A stretch of 64,000 nucleotides of DNA from BD1-7 clade bacterium (GCA_902705865.1 CACSIO010000001.1:447002-511001), one strand, 5' to 3'; shown: positions 34,726 to 44,082, counted from the stretch's first letter. The notes: generated by a model not told the origin, from the sequence alone. Numbers and translations: made by a program.

Positions 34726-35582
34726 CAGGCCACCTCGGTTACTATGGGCGTTAGCTGTTCAGCGCTGAGTGTTTTATGCGCGATATCCCGAGCAATGTCG
34801 AGCTCAGCGGCAAGTTCGTTGAACGGTGGAATGTTAGCATCGCGTTCAATCATCGTGCTGACAGCGCCGAAGCGTTTTAAGGCGCGGGCGTAGAGTTGCC
34901 ATACATCATCACAAACATCGTGGTCATGGGTATCGATAATGTGACTACCATAATCGGTGTGGCCTGCCAGGTGAATTTGGCGAACGCGGTCAACGTCGAT
35001 GGCATTGAGATAGTCGTCGGCATCAAAATCATGATTGCGTGCACTCACATAAATATTGTTTACATCCAGCAGCAGCTGGCAATCGGCGTAGTTCACCAGC
35101 TCGTTAACAAAATCCCATTCTGTCATGGTTGAGGCTTGGTAATTCAAGTAGCTGGAGACATTCTCGAGCAAAAATGGCAGGCCGATGTGATCTTGCACTT
35201 GTTTTATGCGGTCTCCGACATAGCGCACGACTGCCATGTCATAGGGTAGTGGCATCAAATCATGGGTATTGGTGTTGTGCACGCCTGTCCAACAAAGGTG
35301 ATCGGAAAACCATTGGGGCCGTGCGATACGTGTCAGCTTTTTGAGCTGTTTGAGATAATCCTGATTCAGCGGATCTGCTGAGCCGAGTGACAATGAGACA
35401 CCGTGCATCACTACCGGATGACGCTCACGAATGGCTTCGAGGTAATACAGCGGTTTACCGCCGGCGACCATGTAGTTTTCGGAGAGAATTTCAAACCAGT
35501 CGATGTTGTGATCGTTATTCAGAACATCATGAAAGTGGTCTGTGCGAAGGCCGAGGCCGAAGCCGAGAAAGTGATTCGCCAT
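34725..35582 (-). CDS. DUF692 multinuclear non-haem iron oxidase (BufB-like)
   Basis: 285-aa TIM-barrel enzyme of the MNIO family that includes MbnB and TglH and modifies cysteines of peptide precursors using iron and oxygen. The start FLGFGLGLRTDHF is typical. Candidate metal ligands lie in VVMHGVSLSLG, FSDHLCW, PFLLENVSSY, LLLDVNNIYVSARNHDFD, QIHLAGHTD and IDTHDHDVCD. I choose ATG 35582; the frame also opens at TTG 35597. It is preceded by the cysteine-rich precursor gene and overlaps the DUF2063 gene. By analogy with bufferins, it probably converts precursor cysteines to metal-binding groups such as thiooxazoles; this is inference. Confidence 0.92.
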   Translation of the reverse strand: MANHFLGFGLGLRTDHFHDVLNNDHNIDWFEILSENYMVAGGKPLYYLEAIRERHPVVMHGVSLSLGSADPLNQDYLKQLKKLTRIARPQWFSDHLCWTGVHNTNTHDLMPLPYDMAVVRYVGDRIKQVQDHIGLPFLLENVSSYLNYQASTMTEWDFVNELVNYADCQLLLDVNNIYVSARNHDFDADDYLNAIDVDRVRQIHLAGHTDYGSHIIDTHDHDVCDDVWQLYARALKRFGAVSTMIERDANIPPFNELAAELDIARDIAHKTLSAEQLTPIVTEVA

Positions 35583-35597
35583 AGGGTGCCGTATCAA

Positions 35598-35622
35598 AAA
35601 CTGTCAGTGAAAAACAGTTTAC
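35598..35622 (-). promoter_or_regulatory. Attenuator-like hairpin just before the DUF692 start
   Basis: On the minus strand AAACTGT/ACAGTTT (7 bp, 9-nt loop) is followed by further T residues, about 13 nt before ATG 35582. It is weak, but placed where it could lower enzyme expression. Confidence 0.35.
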
Positions 35623-35689
35623 AGCATAGATGCTGTTTAGTGTTCCACCAGTGTGAAGGTGTTATTACGTTTGATGTACATCATAAATG

Positions 35690-35726
35690 CCCTGAAAATA
35701 CCTTGCCGGGCAAGATACTTTCAGGG
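35690..35726 (-). promoter_or_regulatory. Long stable hairpin between the precursor and DUF692 genes
   Basis: Arms of 18 bases, CCCTGAAAATACCTTGCC and GGCAAGATACTTTCAGGG, pair with only two wobble-type positions and a minimal loop. It begins 22 bp after the precursor stop on the minus strand and has no T-tract. Such structures protect upstream mRNA and would leave precursor message in excess over enzyme message. Confidence 0.7.
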
Positions 35727-35747
35727 GTGATCGCATTCGCGTGCGGA

Positions 35748-36200
35748 TCAGCTGCCGGTTTTACCGCCGACATCTTTACAGGCTTTCTCGCCCATCAATA
35801 CAAACCCAGTCCCTTTGCAAGACGCCTGGCCTTTACAGGCATTGTTGGCAGTCGCGCAATCGTTGTGGCCTTTGCAGAGGTTAACGTCATAGCAGTGAGA
35901 CAATTCTGCAACAGATGCTTCGCCGCGCCATTCGTCTTTAACTACGCCGCCAATATCAGTACAAGCTTTTGTTGGCATAGCAACAAAGCCTGTGCCTTTA
36001 CATGAGCCTTGTCCGCCGCAAGCGTGGTCCGCTGTTTGACAGTCATTGTGGCCTTTACAGCTATTTACGCCATAGCAATGGGCCAAATCCGTTGTCGTTG
36101 CATCGGTTGATTGCGCTGGGGTATCACTACAAGCGGCCAGTGCTGCTGCAGCCATGGCAATGGCGCTGCCGGTGAAAACGGTTTTCTTGGAAGTTTTCAT
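35748..36200 (-). CDS. Bufferin-like cysteine-rich RiPP metallophore precursor, duplicated core, lipobox
   Basis: 150-aa precursor-type protein. An export signal ends in ALAAC, a lipobox with Cys24, so it may be lipidated; ordinary bufferins have cleavable type I signals. Two modules follow with cysteines at 42, 48, 54, 61, 67, 80 and at 103, 109, 115, 122, 128, 141: the same spacing (6, 6, 7, 6, 13), offset by 61. Shared motifs are [15 protein letters not shown] and KAC.D.GG. It is followed by DUF692 and DUF2063 genes, the operon form of bufferins, which are MNIO-modified copper-binding RiPPs. AAGGA gives a strong ribosome site. The family assignment (BufA2-type) is from memory of motif style. 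Confidence 0.82.
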   Translation of the reverse strand: MKTSKKTVFTGSAIAMAAAALAACSDTPAQSTDATTTDLAHCYGVNSCKGHNDCQTADHACGGQGSCKGTGFVAMPTKACTDIGGVVKDEWRGEASVAELSHCYDVNLCKGHNDCATANNACKGQASCKGTGFVLMGEKACKDVGGKTGS

Positions 36201-36381
36201 AGGTGTCCTTATCAGGTCTATCTTTGGTTAAATCCGCAATCGGTATACGACATTCAAGGAAACAGCGTGTCCCGATGCTGCTTATCATAGGCGGCAACTA
36301 TCACAAAATGATGCACCAGCATTCACAATTTAACCGCTGATGTTTGCAAACTTGTGATAACCTGCCGGATGTTACGACAGG

Positions 36382-37347
36382 GTGACTAATTATATGTTGG
36401 TGATTTTTGGGGCGAGCGGTTATATCGGCGGCCATGTGGCAGAACAAGCAGCCAACAGTGGCTTGCAGGTAATCTGTCCATTACGTCGGATGGGCGATCA
36501 CGCTTGGTTGAGGCATGCCAACATCGAGATCCAGCCGGTCGATTATACCGATGAGGCTTCTTTATTAGCGCTTTTGGCACAAGCTACTGTGGTGATTAAC
36601 TGCATTGCAGACACACGCTTACACATCAGTGTGGCAGAACGTAACCGCACCGATGTTACGTTAACAACTCGGTTATTCCGCATCTCGCAAGAAGCGGGGG
36701 TCAGCAGATTCATGCAACTGAGCACGGTTATGGCTTATGGGTTTTCACGCCCGCCAACAGCCATCGATGAGCAGTATCCAACTACGCCCACCCACGGTTA
36801 CAATCAAACAGCCATTGATCGAGAGCAATCTTTGCAAGCAGCCTGGAAGCCAGATTCTACTGAGTTGGTCATGCTTCGGCCTGCCAATGCAATCGGCCCG
36901 AGAGACACCGATTTTATACCGCCGTTTGTTCAAAGCCATCGCTTGCGTGTCTTTCCGGTTATGGGGTTTCAGGATTGGCAGTTTTCATGCATTGATGTGC
37001 GGGATATCGGCCGAGCGATGGTGCATCTTGCCAATGGTATTGATAAAACACCGGCGATCTATTTGGTGAAAGGGTTTGATATTTGTTGGTCTGAGTTTCA
37101 TGAAGCTCTTGATCGCCAACTTGGCAGCAAGAGTTGGGTAGTGCCTAGCCCAGTGATAATGATGAAAGCGATCGCTGCATTATTGGAGGCGGTTGTGCCC
37201 TATGGGCGTGAACTACCGCTGACGCGGTTTTCGGTCGATGTTATCAGCCACCATACGTTGTTTGACGATAGCAAGATTCGTGCGAGTGGTTTCGATCCGA
37301 AATATGCTTTAGCGGATTCGTTATCCGACACTCTGGGTGATAAGTGA
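36382..37347 (+). CDS. NAD(P)-dependent epimerase/dehydratase-like protein
   Basis: 321-aa extended SDR. The nucleotide site is VIFGASGYIGGHVAE (residues 7-21). STVMAYG provides the usual Ser region. The catalytic YxxxK position reads Tyr140-NQT-Ala144, so the lysine is missing, which argues for an atypical or non-catalytic member, perhaps a sensor or an enzyme with other chemistry. LRPANAIGPRDTDFIPPF is typical of the sugar-epimerase and 3-beta-HSD branch. The frame opens at GTG 36382; ATG 36394 is a possible start. It is divergent from the bufferin operon. Confidence 0.82.
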   Translation: MTNYMLVIFGASGYIGGHVAEQAANSGLQVICPLRRMGDHAWLRHANIEIQPVDYTDEASLLALLAQATVVINCIADTRLHISVAERNRTDVTLTTRLFRISQEAGVSRFMQLSTVMAYGFSRPPTAIDEQYPTTPTHGYNQTAIDREQSLQAAWKPDSTELVMLRPANAIGPRDTDFIPPFVQSHRLRVFPVMGFQDWQFSCIDVRDIGRAMVHLANGIDKTPAIYLVKGFDICWSEFHEALDRQLGSKSWVVPSPVIMMKAIAALLEAVVPYGRELPLTRFSVDVISHHTLFDDSKIRASGFDPKYALADSLSDTLGDK

Positions 37348-37651
37348 ACCTGTGATTTGGAGGCAGGCCTGGTTGTTTCGGGTGCTCGGTCTGCGGCCAT
37401 CTAACGATAAATAACCATCTTCGATTTCAGCTTAACTTCTATCCTCATTCACTGGGTTAAGTGCAATGCCAATGGTGTTCAGCGGGCTGTCCCTATTGTC
37501 ACCATCAGGTGATATATCCAATTCTCCATTCGCACCAGCGGTATGAAATGTTCACCGGTGTTGTCTAAGCTATTAGCCGGCCTTGGTAAACCTGTATCAG
37601 CTACTCCGGGGCGATCTCGCCATATTTAGCCATCACGACAGGGCATTTCGA
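37348..37651. other. Intergenic region before upp
   Basis: 304 bp with no convincing gene. A short inverted repeat TCACC/GGTGA around ATCA lies at 37499-37512. The upp reading frame is open upstream to 37583, but the codons before 37652 do not resemble the family. No promoter is clear. Confidence 0.5.
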
Positions 37652-38278
37652 ATGAGTATTCATGTTATTAATCATCCCTTGGTTCAACATAAACTGGGGC
37701 TACTGCGTGACAATACGATCAGCACGCGCTGCTTTCGAGCGGTGGCGAATGAAATAGCGAGCTTGCTCACCTACGAAGCGACTCTAGCGATGGAACTTGA
37801 AACCACCACGATTGATAGTTGGCAAGGGCCGATTGAGGTTCAGCAAATCGCCGGAAAAAAAGTCACCATCGTACCGATATTGCGGGCGGGATTAGGCATG
37901 TTAGATGGGGTTTTACAGTTAATTCCGGGGGCACGTATTTCGGTTGTTGGTCTGTATCGGGATGAAACCACACTCGAACCCCACCGCTATTATCAAAAGT
38001 TTTGCCCGGCCATCGAGCAGCGCACCGCCCTAGTGGTTGACCCCATGTTGGCAACGGGCGGCACCATGGTGGCGACATTGGATGCACTCAAAGAGGCCGG
38101 CTGTAGCGATATTTCTGTGCTGGTATTGGTAGCCGCGCCAGAAGGCGTGAAGCGCGTCCTTGATCAGCATCCCGATGTTGCAATCTATACGGCATCTGTT
38201 GACGAACGTTTAAATGAAAACGGCTATATCATTCCTGGCTTGGGCGATGCCGGTGATCGTCTTTTTGGAACACAGTAA
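37652..38278 (+). CDS. upp: Uracil phosphoribosyltransferase
   Basis: 208-aa pyrimidine salvage enzyme making UMP from uracil and PRPP. I start at ATG 37652 ([20 protein letters not shown]), which gives the family length; the frame is open 23 codons further upstream. The PRPP site is [51 protein letters not shown] and the C-terminal uracil loop [17 protein letters not shown] are intact. No uracil permease gene adjoins it. Confidence 0.97.
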   Translation: MSIHVINHPLVQHKLGLLRDNTISTRCFRAVANEIASLLTYEATLAMELETTTIDSWQGPIEVQQIAGKKVTIVPILRAGLGMLDGVLQLIPGARISVVGLYRDETTLEPHRYYQKFCPAIEQRTALVVDPMLATGGTMVATLDALKEAGCSDISVLVLVAAPEGVKRVLDQHPDVAIYTASVDERLNENGYIIPGLGDAGDRLFGTQ

Positions 38279-38325
38279 ACACTGGCTTGTGACTTTGGTA
38301 TTCTCAAGGTTGGTATCAATGAGTT

Positions 38326-39303
38326 ATGGGTATGTCGTCGTCTTCGCAAATATCTGAATCATCCGCGCCGGTTTCACCGCAAGCCGAGACGATTCTTGCA
38401 CGTTTACCTGATCCTCGATTAGCGCCTGCGATGCCATTACCGAGCGACATTGCCGGTTGGCAAGCGTATCAAGCGCAGGTCGAAACAAACGCCTCGGCGA
38501 ATGCCGTTGATACGCAGGGCGTTATCGTGAGTTCCACAACACTTGGTGGCTTGCCGGTGATGGTTGTGCGTCCGGAATCATCGGCTGCTTCAGCCTCTGC
38601 CGTGTATTTTCACGGCGGTGCCTATACCTGTTTTAGCGCTCGTACTTCTTTGGTGACGCCGATTCAATTGGTTCGGCGCACAGGCGTTACTCTCTACTCC
38701 ATCGATTACCCATTGGCACCGATAAGCCATTGGCAGCACACAACAACAGCGGTGTTGGCAGCAATGCGCGCGCTTTTAACCCTGCCAGATTTTGCCAAAC
38801 ATCCTTGGGCGATGATTGGTGAATCCGCCGGCGGCGGTTTGGCTGCTGCGATGGTTATGATGCTTCGTGACAATCACATCGATTTGCCGGCCGCGTTGTT
38901 GGCGTGGTCGCCTTGGACGGATTTATCTGCCAGTGGTGATAGTTATATTCAGCGGCAAGATGTAGATCCGTGTTTGCTATATGAAAACCATCTGCAACGC
39001 GCCGCGGCAGCGTATGCACCGACGCATGCTGAACGTATTTGTGCTGAGGTGTCGCCACTGTTTGGCGATGTTGCTCGAGGATTTGTGCCAACGCAGATAC
39101 AAGTCGGTAGCCGTGAAATATTGTTTAGTGACGCCAGCCGATTCGCTGATAAGTTACGTGGGGCCGGGCAGTCGGTAGATTTTCAGATATTTGAAGGGAT
39201 GCCCCACGGGTTTCAAGGCTTGATGCTGGATGCCCCAGAGGGCCAGCGTTCATTGACGATGGCCGCGGATTTTTTGCGACGTTACCTGTTGATCGAGCCG
39301 TGA
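38326..39303 (+). CDS. Alpha/beta hydrolase, hormone-sensitive-lipase type esterase
   Basis: 325-aa esterase of the HSL (family IV) group. The oxyanion motif is YFHGGAY (His96-Gly97-Gly98), the nucleophile Ser167 is in IGESAGGGLAA, and the probable Asp269 and His294 are in LFSDASRFADKL and GMPHGFQG. The family hydrolyses short acyl esters. There is no signal peptide, so it is cytosolic. It follows upp by 47 bp but need not be functionally linked. It converges on the GGCT-like gene. Confidence 0.9.
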   Translation: MGMSSSSQISESSAPVSPQAETILARLPDPRLAPAMPLPSDIAGWQAYQAQVETNASANAVDTQGVIVSSTTLGGLPVMVVRPESSAASASAVYFHGGAYTCFSARTSLVTPIQLVRRTGVTLYSIDYPLAPISHWQHTTTAVLAAMRALLTLPDFAKHPWAMIGESAGGGLAAAMVMMLRDNHIDLPAALLAWSPWTDLSASGDSYIQRQDVDPCLLYENHLQRAAAAYAPTHAERICAEVSPLFGDVARGFVPTQIQVGSREILFSDASRFADKLRGAGQSVDFQIFEGMPHGFQGLMLDAPEGQRSLTMAADFLRRYLLIEP

Positions 39304-39316
39304 AAGATTGTGAATC

Positions 39317-40045
39317 TCAACGATGCCACACGTCGCCAACCAATGACGATAAACGCAAAAAACGCGCGTTACGGGTATCTTCCTGCAACGCGTTTTCGCT
39401 GATGAAGTCTTCCACTGAATGCTCTAAACCGAGTAAATCAATCACACGCTGTTGCACATCACGCTGCGAAATCTTGGGGTTTTGAGGGCTTTGTTGCTGA
39501 ATCGCTTCCAACGCCAGATAACCTTCATCGGTGCAGATAGAACCACCCAAAGCCACATAGGCGAGTGGGCGCTCGATATGCAGGCCATTGTTGAGGGCAA
39601 TACTGCCGTCGATTTCTTCAAAGCTGTAATACAAATCCACGTCTTCGGTATCGTGCATACGTAGCAGCTGTGCTTCGGTAAGAAAGGTGATTGCTGTGCG
39701 CACGCCAGCGCCAGTCACGGGGTGAATAGTTGCAGGTAAAGCCCCGTAAGGTGAAAACTGCGCTGCATAAACAATGCTGAAATCCTGCAGCTGCCCAACC
39801 ATAACGGGGATGCCGCTGGTGTACATGTCATTGTGATCGCGATATTTGCGATCCAGGGCTTCGGCAGCAGAATTAGAGCCATAACCGATGACCGGAATAC
39901 GGCCTTCAATCAGCTGTTGGGCTTCTTTTATAGGTCGGCTTTCACCGCGGATAAAATGATAACAATCCTCAGCGACGGCATACGGGTAGCGCAGGCTTCG
40001 GTCGATTGCTGTGGCACGGTCGATACGTCGAAAGCTATCGGCCAT
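39317..40045 (-). CDS. Hypothetical protein with a GGCT-like GYGSN motif
   Basis: 242-aa soluble protein I cannot name. IPVIGYGSNSAAEAL near residues 50-64 resembles the substrate loop of gamma-glutamylcyclotransferase-fold enzymes, but other family signatures are weak. Its ATG overlaps the stop of the upstream Cys-cluster gene by one base (TAATG), so the two are translated together. That pairing suggests a shared pathway, unknown at present. Confidence 0.7.
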   Translation of the reverse strand: MADSFRRIDRATAIDRSLRYPYAVAEDCYHFIRGESRPIKEAQQLIEGRIPVIGYGSNSAAEALDRKYRDHNDMYTSGIPVMVGQLQDFSIVYAAQFSPYGALPATIHPVTGAGVRTAITFLTEAQLLRMHDTEDVDLYYSFEEIDGSIALNNGLHIERPLAYVALGGSICTDEGYLALEAIQQQSPQNPKISQRDVQQRVIDLLGLEHSVEDFISENALQEDTRNARFLRLSSLVGDVWHR

Positions 40046-40389
40046 TAAGCCGCATCCTTCTGTTGTTCAACCTCGGTTTCTGCGGCGTTCACATAATTGG
40101 TGTGCGGTGTGGTTGAGGTGGCGATAATGTCGGCCGGATTATCGGCATTAACAAAGCTGAAACCGCAGTTTTCAGGGGTTAATTGCTCAGCTTCAATACG
40201 CGGGTACTTGCGGCAGCTGGGCGGACGAAAGAAATACACCGAACAGGTGTAATTATCGTCTTTGTCTTGTTTTAAAAACGGGCAAACGTATGGAAGTTTG
40301 CAACAATCACCACAGCCGTTACAGCTACCAACACGGTTTGAAGCAACCGGTAGAAGACTCGTTAGAAATCGCAGCAGTTTTTGAAACAC
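40045..40389 (-). CDS. YkgJ-type cysteine-cluster protein
   Basis: 114-aa protein with CNGCGDCCKLPYVCPFL and CSVYFFRPPSCRKYPR, eight to nine cysteines arranged like the YkgJ (PF03692) zinc or iron-sulfur binding family. The first 20 residues are hydrophobic and may anchor it. The C-terminus is Glu/Gln/Thr-rich and probably disordered. It is coupled to the downstream GGCT-like gene by a one-base overlap. Function unknown. Confidence 0.75.
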   Translation of the reverse strand: MFQKLLRFLTSLLPVASNRVGSCNGCGDCCKLPYVCPFLKQDKDDNYTCSVYFFRPPSCRKYPRIEAEQLTPENCGFSFVNADNPADIIATSTTPHTNYVNAAETEVEQQKDAA

Positions 40390-40730
40390 ATCGGCCTCCG
40401 CATCTTATTGTTTTGGCCCCTACCATACAGACGGTGGGCACCCAGTTGCAAGGCCTGTTCCGCAACGGCCCGGCTTGTTTCACAGAGTTTTGACCGAGAA
40501 GACGGCTTTTTGCTCAATGGCACAGGAATTTTCGCCATAAACCTGCCTACAAGAGGTAATTCTGTGGTGTTTTGGGAGGTGAGTTGCCCATTTTTTATCG
40601 CAGAGTCGGGTCATCGCGGAATCTATTTATCAACGAGTCGTTAATAGGCGAACCCGGCAGGTGTTTGTTAACACATTCTGCCGAGGCGTTGGTCATGCGA
40701 TACTTAGCGGAGCTATACGCTGAGTGGCGT
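40390..40730. other. Intergenic region between the Cys-cluster gene and the large lipoprotein gene
   Basis: 341 bp. Short open frames occur but none has a ribosome site or family character. No terminator with a T-tract was found after the lipoprotein stop at 40731. Confidence 0.45.
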
Positions 40731-43700
40731 TTAATCCAATGGGCACGCGGTTTGGTTCTGTTCAGAAGCGTAGACACATAAGCTGATCAAACTGTTGACG
40801 GGGGCAGTCGTAATATCATGCAGATCGCCTTTCAGTATCATATTCCCATTGTTAACTGAGACACCGTTACTCGACAGCCGCAACCCGAATACACGCGGCA
40901 AGGTGTGAGCAATATAGCTCGGTGTTTCGCTGCCCAAATTCCATAGCGCTTGTGGTATCGATGGCAAAACGAGCTGATTCACTTGATGGAAGTAATCTTC
41001 TGCAATCGATGGGAAGATATCGAGCAAAATACGACGCGATTGCGTTTCTGTTTCGCGTGCAAGCTCCCCAGTTAGATGAATGCCATTAACTTGAATATTG
41101 GTGTTTGCTCGAGGGTTCATGATCGAAAATACCGTGCTACTTGGGTCGCGTTTGAGATTCAGTCGCCCTTGAGCATCGATAGCAACATCAAATCGGGCCT
41201 CCAGATTCAGTGCCGCCTTGGCCAAATTGATAACGCCATCGCCGGGGTCGATATCCAGATCTAGTTCGGCATTTTGAATGACTAAACGCATGGTGTTGTT
41301 TTCTTCAAATACAACATGCGGAGCGTTAGTGACCGCGATTTTTATCTGGGAACGCTGTACGACTTTACCGACGGAGAATGGCAATGCTGCCTGAATCGCT
41401 CGATTAATTCGGTTTGTCAGTTGGCTATCACCAGGCTCTGATATCGTATTGATATCATCAAACAACTGAGCTGCGTATTGCATTGCCAAGTGTTGATTGA
41501 CGGTGTTTTCTGACAGTGCGACTGAAACCTTGGCATCCGTAGCTTGCATAAACGGCATTGGCGAAGGTGTATTGAAGCGCGAACCGAGTATTGGGTTAAG
41601 TGCTGAAAGGTGTGCTGTTGCATTGGTAAATTGGCTTCCCGATGCAACGGATAGAAACAGGCCATTTTCTGTGGTTCGAGCCTCTCCAGGCGCTGTGGTA
41701 GTGGCATATTCGAGTGCGTGGTTTTCCACAATCGGACGAGGAGTGGAGCTTGTTGCTGGAATAGATAACGCAGAAACTAGCACGGCATCTGTGGTGTTCC
41801 AATCGGTGTTAATTGCCTGTGATAAGGTTGCGCGGAGTTGATTTATCAGGGATACATTCAAGGATACACGTGTTTGTGCCCAGCCTGATGAAATAGTGAT
41901 ATCAGACACCGGTGCTTTAGATTCACCGCTGGTGCTACAGCCTATCGCACAGCGTGTATCAGCGATTTGTGGAACACCGATATCAGCCTGGATACTTTCG
42001 TTGTCGGGTAGGTCTTGGAGATATAACCCGAGAAGAAGTCCATTCTGACCATCGGCTGCGGCCTCTGGGCGTGCCCGCAAATTCAGTGATATTGATAGTG
42101 GTTGTGTCGCTGGGTTTTCACTATCCCAGGTTAATGTGGCGTGAGTTGTTTGGCCATCATGGGTGGCGACTAGCTTCACTGATAGGAAATCAAATGTCAG
42201 TTTTAGGCGAAGATCCAAGTCATATTGGTCGCTTGCGGAGTTCACCGACTGCACTTCAACACGCGGCTTTGCAGTGTCGGCGATCGCCTCAAACTGCAGA
42301 TCGCAGGTTGCTATATTTGTTTTCAATAAGCTGGTGCAGAGTTGTACTGCTGTGGCTGGTGCAAATAATACAGAATCTTCGCGTAAGCGAGCATTGATAA
42401 CGTCTGCTAACCACGTATTGATCGGGCCATAGGCTTCATCGTTAATCTGTAACGACAGTGCATTGGCTATGGGGCGGCCATAGGCAACCATGGCAGTTGT
42501 AGCTCGGATTCCATCGTCGTAGTTTGCAGTGAAGACGTAGTCTGGTTCGCTAGTTGCCGAGGCTACATCTAGAGGCACCTCAAGTTGGCCCCAAAATCGA
42601 TCATTTAACACAAGCATACTAGTGGCATTCGCAGATACTGACTGTAGGCCTTTTTTATGCGCTCTACCGGCCACAGATGCAACCGCTCCCGACTGCGGCA
42701 AGGCCGACACGGTAGATACTTCGGTGATGACGACGGCTGGTGATGTTACGTTCGCGCTGAAGTTAATCGAAGCTGGCAATGAGTTCGTGGCTGATATAAC
42801 CAGTGTGTTGATGTTGTCGTCGTTAAGATATCCCTCGATTGAATCGAAGCTTGCTTGATAGCGTCCATCGTTTTGCAGGCTAAACAGATGTGTGACGGTT
42901 ATATCGTTCAATCTCACTTTATTTAGGCTTGCATTCGGCGATGTTAGCCTAAATGTAAAATGCTGGCCGGATTGTGGTGTGATGTTTGTAGTCTCAGTGG
43001 GGTACACAATTGAGATGGATTCCATGGGTTGGGGAGATGATTGACATCTTTCATCCCACCAGTGACCAGACGCCTGTTCACACTGATTTTGTGTGGGGCA
43101 TGCATCCAGATCGCCCTGCGCGCAGAAATCGATCTCGACACAGCTGTCTTTGTTGTCACTTAGCTCGAAGCGCGGGAAACATGTGACGGTTGTTCGGCTG
43201 TAGGTTTCGCAACCGGGAGTTCCGTCGCCAAACGCCAGAGATCGAAAACCTCCACCCTCAGGAATGCTTTCGAAGCAGGCGTGTTCTCGACAAACTGCAT
43301 ACGCATTCGTATTGGTTTGTTCGCCCCATTCGAAATATTCTGTGGTAAATGCTTGGCTGAATTCATGGAGGCACTGCGGATAAGCTTTTGTGTCTGGCGT
43401 ACTTGGGACGGTATGGGCGCGGTAGCGTGTAGTGTTGTTGTCGTCACTTGATGAGGTTGTAGCTTGGCATGCGTATTCAATGTTCAAGACTTCATTGTCT
43501 TCGAGAATGTCGTTGTTATTTTCATCTAACCCCAAGAGCATTTTAATCCCGCCGGTGCTGCAGTGCGCCCCTGGACCTTCTTCGGCAGTGCGTAATAACG
43601 CGAATGTTATGGAGGTATCACCGGAGGCTGTGTTCTCTCTGTTGCATAATGTATACGACTGAGTAATTTCGCTAGTATCGATGGTACGGTTTAGATTAGT

Positions 43701-43910
43701 GTCGAGACCTGAGTCAACTTGTAAACTACCGGCAAAGCACCCGATTATGAACGGAAGGTTGCGTTCGTTAACGATCAGCGCAGGCGGGGCAGGAATATCT
43801 CCCTTGGAATTGGACGGTTCATCTGATGAACTAGGGCCTCCACACGCAACGAGTGTTAGAGATAATGCGCTGATGATCGTGCGTGTCCAACGCGTGCTGG
43901 AGAGTTCCAT
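40731..43910 (-). CDS. Large lipoprotein with DUF7151-like repeats
   Basis: 1059-aa secreted lipoprotein; the signal ends at lipobox LTLVAC (Cys23). Two adjacent calcium-loop-like units, GLDTNLNRTIDTSEI near residue 68 and GLDENNNDILEDNEV near residue 127, each with flanking cysteines, match DUF7151 style. Further Cys-rich parts (residues about 180-290) and beta-rich regions with Thr/Ser/Asn follow. The rest is unassigned. No enzyme motif was seen. It may be a cell-surface or adhesion-related protein. It stands alone, upstream of the Cys-cluster operon. Confidence 0.8.
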   Translation of the reverse strand: MELSSTRWTRTIISALSLTLVACGGPSSSDEPSNSKGDIPAPPALIVNERNLPFIIGCFAGSLQVDSGLDTNLNRTIDTSEITQSYTLCNRENTASGDTSITFALLRTAEEGPGAHCSTGGIKMLLGLDENNNDILEDNEVLNIEYACQATTSSSDDNNTTRYRAHTVPSTPDTKAYPQCLHEFSQAFTTEYFEWGEQTNTNAYAVCREHACFESIPEGGGFRSLAFGDGTPGCETYSRTTVTCFPRFELSDNKDSCVEIDFCAQGDLDACPTQNQCEQASGHWWDERCQSSPQPMESISIVYPTETTNITPQSGQHFTFRLTSPNASLNKVRLNDITVTHLFSLQNDGRYQASFDSIEGYLNDDNINTLVISATNSLPASINFSANVTSPAVVITEVSTVSALPQSGAVASVAGRAHKKGLQSVSANATSMLVLNDRFWGQLEVPLDVASATSEPDYVFTANYDDGIRATTAMVAYGRPIANALSLQINDEAYGPINTWLADVINARLREDSVLFAPATAVQLCTSLLKTNIATCDLQFEAIADTAKPRVEVQSVNSASDQYDLDLRLKLTFDFLSVKLVATHDGQTTHATLTWDSENPATQPLSISLNLRARPEAAADGQNGLLLGLYLQDLPDNESIQADIGVPQIADTRCAIGCSTSGESKAPVSDITISSGWAQTRVSLNVSLINQLRATLSQAINTDWNTTDAVLVSALSIPATSSTPRPIVENHALEYATTTAPGEARTTENGLFLSVASGSQFTNATAHLSALNPILGSRFNTPSPMPFMQATDAKVSVALSENTVNQHLAMQYAAQLFDDINTISEPGDSQLTNRINRAIQAALPFSVGKVVQRSQIKIAVTNAPHVVFEENNTMRLVIQNAELDLDIDPGDGVINLAKAALNLEARFDVAIDAQGRLNLKRDPSSTVFSIMNPRANTNIQVNGIHLTGELARETETQSRRILLDIFPSIAEDYFHQVNQLVLPSIPQALWNLGSETPSYIAHTLPRVFGLRLSSNGVSVNNGNMILKGDLHDITTAPVNSLISLCVYASEQNQTACPLD

Positions 43911-44082
43911 CGGTGAATCCTTGTGGCCAATTATGTGCGTCCATCACTGGCAATGATTCGCCGGCGTGTAACGTAGAATTTACGTATTTTATCGATGAAA
44001 GGTCACCAAAACAATTTTGTTAGTCGATAGGAGGCGTAGATATTCCAGCAGTTGAGAGTTTGCGTGAATTGTCCGTTCACTC

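Noticed and set aside
37583-37651. 23-codon upstream extension of upp
   Set aside because: Uracil phosphoribosyltransferases begin at the internal Met, and the extension has no conserved character.
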